Source: Halomonas sp. MCCC 1A13316
GTDB taxonomy: Bacteria > Pseudomonadota > Gammaproteobacteria > Pseudomonadales > Halomonadaceae
Assembly (NCBI RefSeq): GCF_014931605.1
Contig: NZ_CP053382.1
Coordinates: forward strand, 310,001-374,000
DNA length: 64,000 bases
Direction of reading: 5' to 3'
Shown piece by piece: positions 34,841-42,712 of the stretch (the first letter of the stretch is position 1; the number at the start of each line of letters is the position of its first letter). The notes beneath the pieces were generated by a model. It did no database searches. It was not told the origin of the DNA and worked only from the letters and a program-made list of their open reading frames with translations. The position numbers and the translations under genes were made by a program.

Positions 34841-35299
34841 ATGGAACAGCGAAAAATTGCCTTGATCGCATCACTCCTCCTTTCTGGCGCTCTGTTGGCC
34901 GGCTGCGGGGAGGACGATGATGCCGCCGATACCGAGATGACCGAAGAGCCAGTCACCGAGCAGGAAGACTCTAGTGATGCTGGCGAAGAGATCGAAGAGG
35001 CCGGTGACGACCTGGAGCAGGCCGGCGATGAGCTAGCCGAGGAAGCCGAGCAAGCCGGCGACGAGATTGCCGATGAAACCGCCGAGGCGGCCGATGAAGC
35101 CGAGCAGGCAGGCGACGAGGCGATGCAGGAAACTGAGGAAGCCGGCGAGGAAATGGCTCAGGAGAGCGAACAGGCCGGTGACGAAGTGGCTGAGGAAACC
35201 GAGGAGGCTCAAGACGAAGCCGCCGAGGAAACCGAGCAAGCGGCCGATGAAATCGAAGAGGCTGGCGACGAGATGGCCGACGAGGAGACCAATTCCTAA
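34841..35299 (+). CDS. Acidic Ala/Glu-repeat lipoprotein
   Basis: A 152-residue predicted lipoprotein with lipobox LLAGC (Cys22). After an Asp-rich spacer, residues 50-148 consist of heptad-like units of the kind EEAEQAGDEIADET, EEAGEEMAQESEQAGDEVAEETEEA. The segment has almost no basic residues. A long alpha-helix or coiled coil, strongly negative, is expected. Start at 34841 behind AGGAG. It lies between metK and ahcY but has its own strong terminator. No function can be assigned; related Ala/Glu-rich lipoproteins with similar composition occur in halophilic gammaproteobacteria. Confidence 0.82.
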   Translation: MEQRKIALIASLLLSGALLAGCGEDDDAADTEMTEEPVTEQEDSSDAGEEIEEAGDDLEQAGDELAEEAEQAGDEIADETAEAADEAEQAGDEAMQETEEAGEEMAQESEQAGDEVAEETEEAQDEAAEETEQAADEIEEAGDEMADEETNS

Positions 35300-35320
35300 C
35301 CTCGTCCAAGAACCAGCGAG

Positions 35321-35349
35321 AGAGGCGGCCTCCGGGCCGCCTCTTTTTT
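35321..35349 (+). terminator. Terminator of the Ala/Glu lipoprotein gene
   Basis: AGAGGCGGCC (35321-35330) pairs with GGCCGCCTCT (35335-35344) around TCCG and runs into TTTTTT. A textbook intrinsic terminator, so ahcY is transcribed separately. Confidence 0.95.
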
Positions 35350-35457
35350 ATTTCTCGCTGTCCTCCCGCTCCGCTGAAACGCCTGGATTGAAAAAACTCC
35401 CACGCTGTAGTGAACTCTCAGAGGTCGACTCCGCGCGAGTCGGTTCCTGTTGCTGCT

Positions 35458-35540
35458 GTCCGAGGGGCGCTGCAGTGCAAGGGTCCCATGACTCGTTGCG
35501 CGAGGCTCGGACAGGGACATCGCAGATGCAACGGCGCCCA
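35458..35540 (+). promoter_or_regulatory. S-adenosylhomocysteine (SAH) riboswitch
   Basis: The conserved core CCGAGGGGCGCTGCA and the returning GAGGCTCGG are both present, followed by AACGGCGC. Helix P1 is GTCCGAG (35458-35464) with CTCGGAC (35506-35512). The P2 helix is GTGCAA with TTGCGC, including one G-U pair. The pseudoknot helix is GGGCGC (35465-35470) with GCGCCC (35534-35539). The element lies about 20 nt upstream of the ahcY start. SAH riboswitches activate SAH-recycling genes when SAH accumulates, which fits ahcY exactly. Confidence 0.93.
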
Positions 35541-35562
35541 TTCCCCAGAATGGAGTATGACG

Positions 35563-36972
35563 ATGACAGCCATGGCAAGTGCCAGAGCCGCCACGCAGGA
35601 CTACAAGGTCGCCGATATTTCCCTGGCCGACTGGGGGCGGCGGGAGATCCGCATCGCCGAGACCGAGATGCCGGCATTGATGAAGATCCGCGCCAAATAT
35701 CGCGACGAGCAGCCACTCGCCGGAGCGCGTATCGCTGGCTGCATACACATGACCATTCAGACGGCGGTGCTGATCGAGACGCTGATCGACCTGGGCGCCT
35801 CGGTGCGCTGGTCGTCGTGCAACATTTTCTCGACCCAGGATCACGCCGCTGCTGCCATCGCTGCCGCCGGTATTCCGGTGTTCGCCTGGAAGGGTGAGAC
35901 GGAAGAGGAGTTCTGGTGGTGCATCGAGCAGACGGTGGAAGGCCCCGATGGCTGGACGCCCAACATGGTGCTCGACGACGGCGGCGACCTCACCGCATTG
36001 CTGCATGACAAGCGCCCCGAGCTGCTCGACGCCGTTCACGGCATCTCCGAGGAGACAACCACCGGCGTGCATCGTCTTCAGGAGATGCTGCGCGACAGCA
36101 CGCTCAAGGTGCCGGCGATCAACGTCAACGACGCCGTGACCAAGTCGAAGAACGACAACAAGTACGGCTGTCGCCACTCGCTCAACGACGCCATCAAGCG
36201 CGGCCTCGACCACCTGCTGGCAGGCAAACAGGCGCTGGTGGTGGGCTATGGCGACGTGGGCAAGGGGTCGGCGGCCTCGCTGCGCCAGGAGGGCATGATC
36301 GTCAAGGTCGCCGAGATCGATCCGATCTGCGCCATGCAGGCGTGCATGGATGGCTACGAAGTCGTGTCGCCCTATGTCGATGGACTCAACCGCGGCAAGG
36401 AGAGCGTCGACAGGGCGCTGCTCGCGCGCATCGACCTGGTGGTGACCTGCACGGGTAACATCAAGGCCTGTGACGCCGCTATGCTCGAGGCGCTCAAGCC
36501 CGGCGCGGTGGTATGTAACATCGGCCACTTCGACAACGAAATCGATACTGCCTTCATGCGCCGCCACTGGCACTGGGAGGAGGTCAAGCCGCAGGTGCAC
36601 AAGGTCTACCGCGACAGCACGCCGGGTGACTACGACCCCACCAGCAGCGATTACCTGCTGCTGCTTTCCGAGGGACGTCTGGTCAACCTGGGCAACGCGA
36701 CCGGTCACCCTTCGCGGATTATGGACGGCTCCTTCGCCAACCAGGTGCTGGCGCAGATACATCTCTATCAGCAGCGCTTCGCCGACTTGCCGCCGACCGA
36801 GAGGCAGGGCGGCCTGGCGGTGACCGTGCTGCCGCGCCACCTCGACGAGGAGGTCGCTCGCTACATGGTCGAAGGCTTCGGTGGGGTGCTCACGCGCATG
36901 ACCGACACCCAAGCCGAATACACCGGGGTGCCCGTGGAAGGGCCTTACAAGCCGGATGCCTATCGCTACTGA
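35563..36972 (+). CDS. ahcY: S-adenosyl-L-homocysteine hydrolase
   Basis: A 469-residue NAD+-dependent enzyme that splits SAH into adenosine and homocysteine. Signatures are [65 protein letters not shown], the NAD site [21 protein letters not shown] and [12 protein letters not shown] start at 35563 ([12 protein letters not shown]), seven bases after GGAG; the ATG at 35557 is too close to it, and the frame is open farther upstream through the riboswitch. Translation is likely controlled by the SAH riboswitch just upstream. A strong terminator follows. Confidence 0.97.
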   Translation: MTAMASARAATQDYKVADISLADWGRREIRIAETEMPALMKIRAKYRDEQPLAGARIAGCIHMTIQTAVLIETLIDLGASVRWSSCNIFSTQDHAAAAIAAAGIPVFAWKGETEEEFWWCIEQTVEGPDGWTPNMVLDDGGDLTALLHDKRPELLDAVHGISEETTTGVHRLQEMLRDSTLKVPAINVNDAVTKSKNDNKYGCRHSLNDAIKRGLDHLLAGKQALVVGYGDVGKGSAASLRQEGMIVKVAEIDPICAMQACMDGYEVVSPYVDGLNRGKESVDRALLARIDLVVTCTGNIKACDAAMLEALKPGAVVCNIGHFDNEIDTAFMRRHWHWEEVKPQVHKVYRDSTPGDYDPTSSDYLLLLSEGRLVNLGNATGHPSRIMDGSFANQVLAQIHLYQQRFADLPPTERQGGLAVTVLPRHLDEEVARYMVEGFGGVLTRMTDTQAEYTGVPVEGPYKPDAYRY

Positions 36973-36984
36973 TACGCAGGCTAG

Positions 36985-37020
36985 ACGCAAGACGCCGCCT
37001 GCGGGCGGCGTCTTGCGTTT
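36985..37020 (+). terminator. Terminator of ahcY
   Basis: A perfect 15-bp stem (36985-36999 with 37004-37018) around TGCG, followed by TT. One of the most stable hairpins in the window. Confidence 0.9.
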
Positions 37021-37146
37021 GATCGGTGGGATGCCTTTGCCGGTTCGCTTGTGAGCCAACCTGACGTCGACTAGCTTTCATTTACTCGAGGGGGATTGCG
37101 AGCGATTTCCTCGAGTCCCAACCGATCGACGAAAGGAGTGAACGAG

Positions 37147-37479
37147 ATGGATTTTGGTCACTACAAGTCGTGTATCGAGGCCTGCCACGTCTGTGCCGCC
37201 TACTGCGACCGCTGCGCCACTTCATGCCTCAAGGAAGACGACGTCAAGATGATGGCGGAGTGCATTCGCCTGGACATGCAATGTGCGCAGATCTGCCGCC
37301 TGGCGGCTTCCTTCATGGCCCAGGACAGCGAATACGCCAACCAGCTGTGCCGCCTGTGTGCCGATATCTGCAAGGCGTGCGGTGACGAGTGCGCCAAGCA
37401 CGAGGCCGAGCACTGCCAGCAGTGCGCCGATGCATGCCACCGCTGTGCCGAGGCGTGTATCGCCATGGCGTCGCACTAA
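37147..37479 (+). CDS. Cys-rich four-helix-bundle copper-storage protein (Csp3-like, DUF326)
   Basis: A 110-residue protein with 19 Cys, arranged along helices as CxxxC and CxxC pairs (CIEACHVCAAYCDRCATSC, CIRLDMQCAQIC, CRLCADICKACGDEC, CQQCADACHRCAEAC). No signal peptide is visible. This matches cytosolic Csp3 copper-storage proteins, in which Cys line the core of a four-helix bundle and hold many Cu(I) ions. Start at 37147 behind AAGGAG. Two minus-strand genes lie just downstream: a small membrane protein and a DUF6152-like exported protein. Copper binding is family knowledge, not demonstrated here. Confidence 0.9.
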   Translation: MDFGHYKSCIEACHVCAAYCDRCATSCLKEDDVKMMAECIRLDMQCAQICRLAASFMAQDSEYANQLCRLCADICKACGDECAKHEAEHCQQCADACHRCAEACIAMASH

Positions 37480-37493
37480 GCCTTGTCGGAGAG

Positions 37494-37958
37494 TCAATCT
37501 TCGACGAAGGCGAGAAAACGCCCGGCCAACACTACCGCTGGCCAGAGCAGCAGCGATAGCATACCTGCCAGGCGCAAGCGCCGGGGCGTGGCATTTGCCA
37601 GCCCCGGTCTCAGGTTGAGCAGCAGGGCATTGCCAATGGCCAGTGCAATCAGCGCCAGCTTGAGCAGGAAGAGCGGCATGACCGCGTAGCCACTGGGGTC
37701 GGCAAGAAACAGCAGGCTTCCGGTTGCCATGGCCAACAGCAGCCCAACGACTGCCACGGGTTGCAGCAGTCGGCCCAGTTCACGTGGCGGCAGTCGCTTG
37801 CGCCAGCCCAGCAGGCGCAAGTCGAGGGCTACAATGGTACCCAGTAGCAGAGCAATGCCCAGTACATGCAGGGCATTGATTGATGCATAGCCCCAGCGCG
37901 TAAGACGCACCCATTCGGACAAGGCAGTCTCGCCGAGCCAGCTCAGCAACGCTTCCAC
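37494..37958 (-). CDS. Small multipass membrane protein, CopD/DUF6644-like
   Basis: A 154-residue protein with four predicted membrane helices (about 22-46, 64-85, 92-114, 128-148). A conserved-looking His lies in INALHVLGIALLLGT, as in CopD and cytochrome-b-like families. It is 9 bp downstream of the DUF6152-like gene in the same direction, so the two are probably co-transcribed. Convergent with the copper-storage gene. Heme or copper involvement is only a suggestion. Confidence 0.72.
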   Translation of the reverse strand: MEALLSWLGETALSEWVRLTRWGYASINALHVLGIALLLGTIVALDLRLLGWRKRLPPRELGRLLQPVAVVGLLLAMATGSLLFLADPSGYAVMPLFLLKLALIALAIGNALLLNLRPGLANATPRRLRLAGMLSLLLWPAVVLAGRFLAFVED

Positions 37959-37967
37959 GGCGTTCGG

Positions 37968-38318
37968 TCAGATCCTGTCGGGATAAAGCACGTAGTGCTC
38001 GCCGTCGATCCAGAGTTGCTCGGCCTTCATCAATTGCTCGCCGGCATGTTCGCCGGAGACTCGCAATTCAACGCCCTCGGCCAAGTCGCCGTCGGCCAGT
38101 CCGGCGCGTTCGTTGCGCCAGGGTTGGCCGACCTCCACCGTCCAGGTCTTGCCCTCCACGTCTAACTGGACTTCGCCGTGAGGATTGCCCAACCGCACGG
38201 TGGTGATGATGCCTTCGATCTCGATGGTCTCGCCGCCGGTCCAGCCATGGTGGGCCTGGGCGGGAGTGAGGAACAGCAGTATGACGATGGCCAGCAGCCA
38301 TTTTGCCTGACGATGCAT
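37968..38318 (-). CDS. Exported DUF6152-like protein
   Basis: A 116-residue protein with a clear signal peptide (1-22, LTPAQA-HHGW). The mature N-terminus starts with HHGW, followed by a small OB-like beta-domain (IEIEGIITTVRLGNPHGEVQLDVEGKTWTVEVG). This is characteristic of DUF6152, whose His-His-Gly-Trp start might bind metal. It is upstream of a small membrane protein. Function unknown; metal association suggested by motif and neighbours only. Confidence 0.8.
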   Translation of the reverse strand: MHRQAKWLLAIVILLFLTPAQAHHGWTGGETIEIEGIITTVRLGNPHGEVQLDVEGKTWTVEVGQPWRNERAGLADGDLAEGVELRVSGEHAGEQLMKAEQLWIDGEHYVLYPDRI

Positions 38319-38390
38319 GATCGCCTCCTTCCGAGTTGCCTCACTTCAGGCTAGCCCCGCCGGCATCGGCTGCAAGGTCAATGGTCAGCG

Positions 38391-38975
38391 TCAGGCTTCT
38401 GGGGCAACGTCGGGTGGCGTCTGGCCCGGCCACAGCGAGGTGGCTAGCTCCCGGCATGCTTCGAGCAGTTCTTCGGCGAGCGCTGGGTCGGTCAGAGTGC
38501 GTGCGATGGCCATGCCACCTATCATCGTTACCGTCTGTTGCAGCGCTTGGCGTCTGGCCGGGCTGTCCGGCTCCGACTGGCCCGCATAGAAAGCAATGAA
38601 ACCTTCCAGCAAACGAGTGTAAGTCTCACGCACCTGCTCCTCCTGCTGCGCAACGTCGCTGACCAGGCAGGCTAGAGGGCAAAGCAGATCCTCGCTGTAC
38701 AGATGGGTTTCGCTGAGGTACAGCGCCATGCGGGCACACGGGTCGGACTCCAACTCGATCCTGGCGACCCCTTCCCGGGCGGCGTAGCGCAGCGCCATGG
38801 CATAGAGTTCGCTCTTCGAGTCGAAGTGGGCATAGAACGCGCCGCGGGTAAGCCCCGCTTGCTGCATGATGGTATCGATACTGGTTCCATCGAAGCCGTG
38901 CCGGGTGAAGAGTCGCGCAGCGGCGTGCAGGATGCGCCCCCGAGTCTGTGGCTTGCGATCCTCGCTCCAGGGCAT
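38391..38975 (-). CDS. TetR-family transcriptional repressor
   Basis: A 194-residue regulator. The N-terminal helix-turn-helix is RGRILHAAARLFTRHGFDGTSIDTIMQQAGLTRGAFYAHFDSKSELY (about 12-58). The C-terminal ligand-binding domain includes CPLACLVSDVAQ, a Cys-containing segment found in electrophile- or quinone-responding AcrR/NemR-like members. It is divergent from a glutathione S-transferase gene, with an inverted repeat between them, so it probably represses both. Confidence 0.92.
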   Translation of the reverse strand: MPWSEDRKPQTRGRILHAAARLFTRHGFDGTSIDTIMQQAGLTRGAFYAHFDSKSELYAMALRYAAREGVARIELESDPCARMALYLSETHLYSEDLLCPLACLVSDVAQQEEQVRETYTRLLEGFIAFYAGQSEPDSPARRQALQQTVTMIGGMAIARTLTDPALAEELLEACRELATSLWPGQTPPDVAPEA

Positions 38976-39013
38976 GGTGGTCTCCTCTCGGCGCTCGGGT
39001 CGGCGCGGCCACT

Positions 39014-39031
39014 ATATGTCCTTGAACATAT
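39014..39031. promoter_or_regulatory. Operator candidate between tetR and GST genes
   Basis: ATATGT-N6-ACATAT is an inverted repeat of 18 bp lying between the divergent starts (38975 and 39091). Position and symmetry suit the adjacent TetR protein. It is AT-rich and may overlap both promoters. Confidence 0.6.
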
Positions 39032-39090
39032 GGTGGCAATCGCTAGGGTGCGGTGAACGTTCCGTTCCACACATCCAACCGGAGAGCGAC

Positions 39091-39744
39091 ATGAGCGCAA
39101 GCGTGCATATCCTGGGGCCTCAGTTCAGCAACTTCGTGCGCAGCGTACAGCTGTGCTGCGAGGAGAAGGGGATTCCCTATACCCTGGGCTTCGAACTCGA
39201 GGGCCAGCCGCTGGACTTCGGCGGTGCCAGACATCTCGCCCTGCATCCCTTCGCCAAGGTGCCGGTGCTTTTGCACGGCGAGCGTCGCCTGTTCGAGACG
39301 GCGCCGATCTGCCGCTATCTCGATGCGAACTTCGACGGCCCTACTCTGCAGCCTCAGGCGGCCTGGCAGCGGGCCGAAGTCGACCAGTGGAGCCAGGCGC
39401 TATCGAGCTATGTCGACCAGGCCGTGGTGCGTCGCTTCTTGTTGGAGTTCGTGTTCCCCCAGGGGGACGGGGGTAGCATACGCATGCAGAAGGTCGAGCA
39501 GGCCAAGCCCGAGGTGGTAGGCATGCTGAGGTTGATCGAGCACCAGTTGGGTGGGCATGACTACTTGGTTGGCGAAGGATTCAGCATGGCCGATGCGATT
39601 CTGACTCCCATCCTCGACTACCTCGAGGGAATGCCAGCGGGCAAGCCGCTGGTGGCCGAGTTCCCGACACTGACATCCTACTTGCAGCGGCTGCGCCAGC
39701 GCGAATCGAGCCAGCGAGTCCTTGTTCCACCCAGGTTCGCCTGA
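39091..39744 (+). CDS. Glutathione S-transferase family protein
   Basis: A 217-residue two-domain protein. The thioredoxin-like N-domain (about 3-78) contains SNFVRSVQLCCEEKGIPYTL, HPFAKVPVLLHG and the glutathione-binding ETAPICRYLDANF. The helical C-domain follows with LVGEGFSMADAILTPILDYL, the N-capping box. Ser and Asn near the N-terminus suggest a serine-type active site. Start at 39091 behind GGAGAG. Likely induced with the divergent TetR gene in response to an electrophile. Confidence 0.92.
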   Translation: MSASVHILGPQFSNFVRSVQLCCEEKGIPYTLGFELEGQPLDFGGARHLALHPFAKVPVLLHGERRLFETAPICRYLDANFDGPTLQPQAAWQRAEVDQWSQALSSYVDQAVVRRFLLEFVFPQGDGGSIRMQKVEQAKPEVVGMLRLIEHQLGGHDYLVGEGFSMADAILTPILDYLEGMPAGKPLVAEFPTLTSYLQRLRQRESSQRVLVPPRFA

Positions 39745-39756
39745 TGCAACGCCCGG

Positions 39757-40701
39757 TTATAGCCCGGCCAGCGGCATGAGCAGCTGCAAATAAAGCGGTA
39801 TCAGCAGTGGGGCGGCCAAGGTGGTAACCAGCACCGCCAGGGCGCCCTTCTCCGGCTTGATGCCAAGCTCCATGGCGACTACCACCACGTTGGCGGCCAT
39901 CGGCACCACGCCCAACAGCAGCAGTGCCAGGGCCAGCCCGTCGGGCAGGGGCAACAGTGCTTGCAGCAGCAACACGACGGCAAGCATCAGCCAGGGCCAC
40001 AGCAGGTAGCGTATTGCCACGCAGCCGGCCATGAAGCGCAGGTCGATCTCGCGAATCGCAACCCGGCCCAGGGTCATGCCGATGATCATCATGCCGAGCA
40101 GGGTGTAGGTGGCCGGGAAGACCGCCAGGCTCTCCATCAGCGCGCCAGGCAGTGTCATGCCGAGCCCACTCACCACCAACGCTGCGAGAAAGGCGTAGAT
40201 CAGCGGCAGCCTGGCGATCTTGGCCAGGCTCTCACGTACCGAGAAGCGGCCGCGTGCGCTGAGGTAGAAGCCCACAGTGAACTCATAGAGCGTCACGCCG
40301 AGTATGCAGAAGAGGTATAGCGTTACCCCTTCGGGCGGCAACAGGATCATGGCGATCGGCAGGCCGAAGTAGCCGGTGTTGCCGGTGCCGGAAGAGAAAG
40401 CCAGCACGGCGCTCTCCTGGGGTGACAGGAAGCGCTGCGCCAAGGGGTTGATGATTGCAGCCACCAGGCTTGCCAGCAGGAAGAGGGCCAGGGTCAACAG
40501 CAGGTAGTGGGGCGTGGGGCCACCTAGCAGCAGGCCGCGAAAGAAGGTCAGCGGCGCGATGAGGTAGATCAGTAGCGTGGCAATGGGACGTGGATCGATA
40601 GATAACCGCCGCGCGGCGAGCCAGCCCAAGCCGACAAAGGCCAGCAACGTCCAGAGAGGGCCAAGCAGTGCGCCAGGGTCGATCATCGCTTGCCATTCCA
40701 T
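39757..40701 (-). CDS. Auxin-efflux-carrier (AEC) family transporter
   Basis: A 314-residue inner-membrane protein with about ten predicted helices in two inverted halves. Family features include LIYLIAPLTFFRGLLLG, FSSGTGNTGYFGLPIAMILLPPEG (the GNxGxxGLP motif) and GVVPMAANVVVVAMELG. Bacterial members export or import malonate, malate or other small organic acids. The start may be 40701 or, less likely, Met 40686; neither has a strong Shine-Dalgarno. Convergent with the GST gene. Confidence 0.9.
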   Translation of the reverse strand: MEWQAMIDPGALLGPLWTLLAFVGLGWLAARRLSIDPRPIATLLIYLIAPLTFFRGLLLGGPTPHYLLLTLALFLLASLVAAIINPLAQRFLSPQESAVLAFSSGTGNTGYFGLPIAMILLPPEGVTLYLFCILGVTLYEFTVGFYLSARGRFSVRESLAKIARLPLIYAFLAALVVSGLGMTLPGALMESLAVFPATYTLLGMMIIGMTLGRVAIREIDLRFMAGCVAIRYLLWPWLMLAVVLLLQALLPLPDGLALALLLLGVVPMAANVVVVAMELGIKPEKGALAVLVTTLAAPLLIPLYLQLLMPLAGL

Positions 40702-40779
40702 TACCGAAAGCCGACATGATGCCTGTCGGCGGGACGGCTGTCAGCATGCTGCGATCAACCCCGGCTTCAAGCCGTGGCT

Positions 40780-41124
40780 TTAGCCGTTACGGCGGCTCGA
40801 CCTGGCCCGCTCGGCCTGTTCATCGATATCCTCCTTGTGCGAGGTCTTGTCGCGAGCCACTTGCGTGCCGCGCACTGGCGTCGTCTCCCGCCTCGTATCG
40901 ATACCGGGTTTCTTGGCGCTGTGCTTCTGGTCGTCGACGTTGGCGTCGGGCCGGTAGACGCCGTCCTGGGCGGGTGAGTCATGGCCCCCCTTGTGGCCTG
41001 CCGTCGGCTCGTCGGGAATATCTCGGTCGGTCAATCGCCGTGCCCCGTCACGCAGCGTTTCGCGTTGCTCTTCCGGAATTTGGGTACTTTGCGTACCTGC
41101 CTGGTCCTGGCGTGATCTCTCCAT
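40780..41124 (-). CDS. Hydrophilic small hypothetical protein
   Basis: A 114-residue, highly charged protein without hydrophobic segments, rich in Arg, Asp, Gln, Ser and Thr, and likely disordered. GAGGAGAG precedes the ATG at 41124. It lies 25 bp downstream of the PRC-barrel gene on the same strand, so the two may be stress-related co-transcribed genes. No family recognised. Confidence 0.62.
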   Translation of the reverse strand: MERSRQDQAGTQSTQIPEEQRETLRDGARRLTDRDIPDEPTAGHKGGHDSPAQDGVYRPDANVDDQKHSAKKPGIDTRRETTPVRGTQVARDKTSHKEDIDEQAERARSSRRNG

Positions 41125-41149
41125 GTGACTCTCCTCGTCGTCCTCGGTT

Positions 41150-41461
41150 TCAGCTTCCCTTGCCCTCGTCGCCCATAGTGAAGGAGGGAGGGTCGCTGGC
41201 CGGGAAGGTCTCGGCGTTGGCCTCGTCCAGTTCGCGCTCTTCCTGCTGTGCTTCGGCCTCGGAGGGCGATATCTCGGTGTAGCCTGGCTCCAGCATCCAG
41301 CGCTTGTCGCGATAGGCTATCAACTGCTTGGGCACCCAGAAGCGGCTTCCCGTCTCGGTGATGATGCCCACCTTCTCGACATCGCTCACATCGGCTACCT
41401 TGCCGACCTGCTTGCCCTCGTCATCGAAGACGGCGGTGCCGGTGATGAGATCCTGCGTCAT
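41150..41461 (-). CDS. PRC-barrel-domain protein
   Basis: A 103-residue protein. Residues 1-60 fit a PRC-barrel: LITGTAVFDDEGKQVGKVADVSDVEKVGIITETGSRFWVPKQLI. An acidic C-terminal tail follows, AEAQQEERELDEANAETFPASDPPSF, the second part of which is a motif frequently found in small halophile and stress proteins. AGGAGG precedes the start. PRC-barrel proteins of this type respond to stress or store ribosome factors; exact role unknown. Confidence 0.8.
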   Translation of the reverse strand: MTQDLITGTAVFDDEGKQVGKVADVSDVEKVGIITETGSRFWVPKQLIAYRDKRWMLEPGYTEISPSEAEAQQEERELDEANAETFPASDPPSFTMGDEGKGS

Positions 41462-41801
41462 TGGCGTCCCTCCTCATCCGGTTCGACCCCACCCGAAGCT
41501 TCCCTCTCCGGGCACGAAATCACTCGATTTCAGCGTCGTCGGCACTCGAGTCCGGGTCAATACGACAGCCGCGATTTTTTGTTAGCGAAGTTTGATGCCT
41601 TGCATCCGCTTGAGAGTATATGGGCCTCTTCATGACCCTCGCTCATGCAGCGACGTGAAACTTTTCATTGGTCAGGCGTCAGCTGGGGCGGCAAAATGCA
41701 GAGATTCGCAAAGCTGAATACATGTTCTTCTACCAGACTGCCGCCTTGGGGCGACAGGGTGACGCCGTTCGAACGGCGCTGTAACAGAGAGAGATTCCTT
41801 C
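41462..41801. other. 340-bp gap upstream of metF with leader hairpins
   Basis: No gene. Close to metF lies a perfect 16-bp palindrome, CGCCGTTCGAACGGCG (41763-41778), 23 nt before the ATG. An imperfect hairpin (CTGCCGCC with GGCGACAG, about 41739-41758) precedes it. The tandem hairpins sit where a translational or attenuation control would act, but match no riboswitch I know. No MetJ-like AGACGTCT box is visible. Confidence 0.5.
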
Positions 41802-42656
41802 ATGAGTACGCCGTACCCGCTTGGTATCAGTTTCGAGTTCTTTCCCCCCAATACCGAGGTGGGGCGCGAGAAGCTGATGGGGGTACGTGACGCGCTGGCT
41901 GAGCACAAACCGCGATTCTTTTCGGTGACCTATGGGGCCGGTGGTTCGACCCAGGCCCGCACGCTGAATACGGTGAGGGCCGTGCGTGAAGCGGGCATCA
42001 GCACGGCACCGCACCTATCCTGCATCGGCAGCGAGAAGGCACAGCTACGCGACTTGCTGGCTCAGTATCGCGAGGAGGGCATCGACAGTATCGTGGCTCT
42101 GCGTGGCGATCTGCCCTCCGGCATGGGTGGTATCGGCGAGCTGCGCTATGCCAATGAACTGGTGGCGTTCATCCGCGAGGAAACCGGCGACCACTTCGAG
42201 ATTGCCGTGGCGGCCTATCCTGAATCCCACCCTCAGGCGCCGAGTTTCGAGCGTGACCTCGATAACTTCGCGCGCAAGGTGAAGGCCGGGGCCGACCTGG
42301 CCATCACGCAATATTTCTTCAGCGCCGACGCCTACTTTCATTTCGTCGAGCGTGCCCGGGCCCTGGGCGTCGAGGCACCTATCGTGCCCGGCATCATGCC
42401 GATCACCAACTACACCAAACTGGCGCGTTTCTCCGACGCCTGCGGTGCCGAGATCCCGCGCTGGATCCGCAAGCAGCTCGAGGCCTATGGCGATGACAGC
42501 GATGCCATTGCCAAGTTCGGGACCGAGGTGGTATCGCGGCTGTGCCAACGGTTGCTCGAGGGCGGAGCCCCCGGCCTGCACTTCTATACCCTCAACCAGG
42601 CCGATCCCTGCCTGAGAATCCTCGACAACCTGGACGGCTCTCTGGCAGCACGCTGA
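41802..42656 (+). CDS. metF: 5,10-Methylenetetrahydrofolate reductase
   Basis: A 284-residue FAD-dependent enzyme that reduces methylene-THF to methyl-THF for methionine synthesis. Motifs are SFEFFPPNTEVGREKL (catalytic Glu in FEFFPP), FFSVTYGAGGSTQ, PHLSCIG, VALRGDLP, VAAYPESHP, DLAITQYFFSADAYFHF, and VPGIMPITNYTKL near the C-terminus. Slightly shorter than E. coli MetF (296). It completes the metK, ahcY, metF methyl-cycle grouping in this region. About 56 bp separate it from sodC downstream. Confidence 0.97.
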   Translation: MSTPYPLGISFEFFPPNTEVGREKLMGVRDALAEHKPRFFSVTYGAGGSTQARTLNTVRAVREAGISTAPHLSCIGSEKAQLRDLLAQYREEGIDSIVALRGDLPSGMGGIGELRYANELVAFIREETGDHFEIAVAAYPESHPQAPSFERDLDNFARKVKAGADLAITQYFFSADAYFHFVERARALGVEAPIVPGIMPITNYTKLARFSDACGAEIPRWIRKQLEAYGDDSDAIAKFGTEVVSRLCQRLLEGGAPGLHFYTLNQADPCLRILDNLDGSLAAR

Positions 42657-42712
42657 ATCTGGGTCTAGCCTGTTCCTGCATGTCCATGGATTCAGGAACA
42701 GGAGGACGCTAG

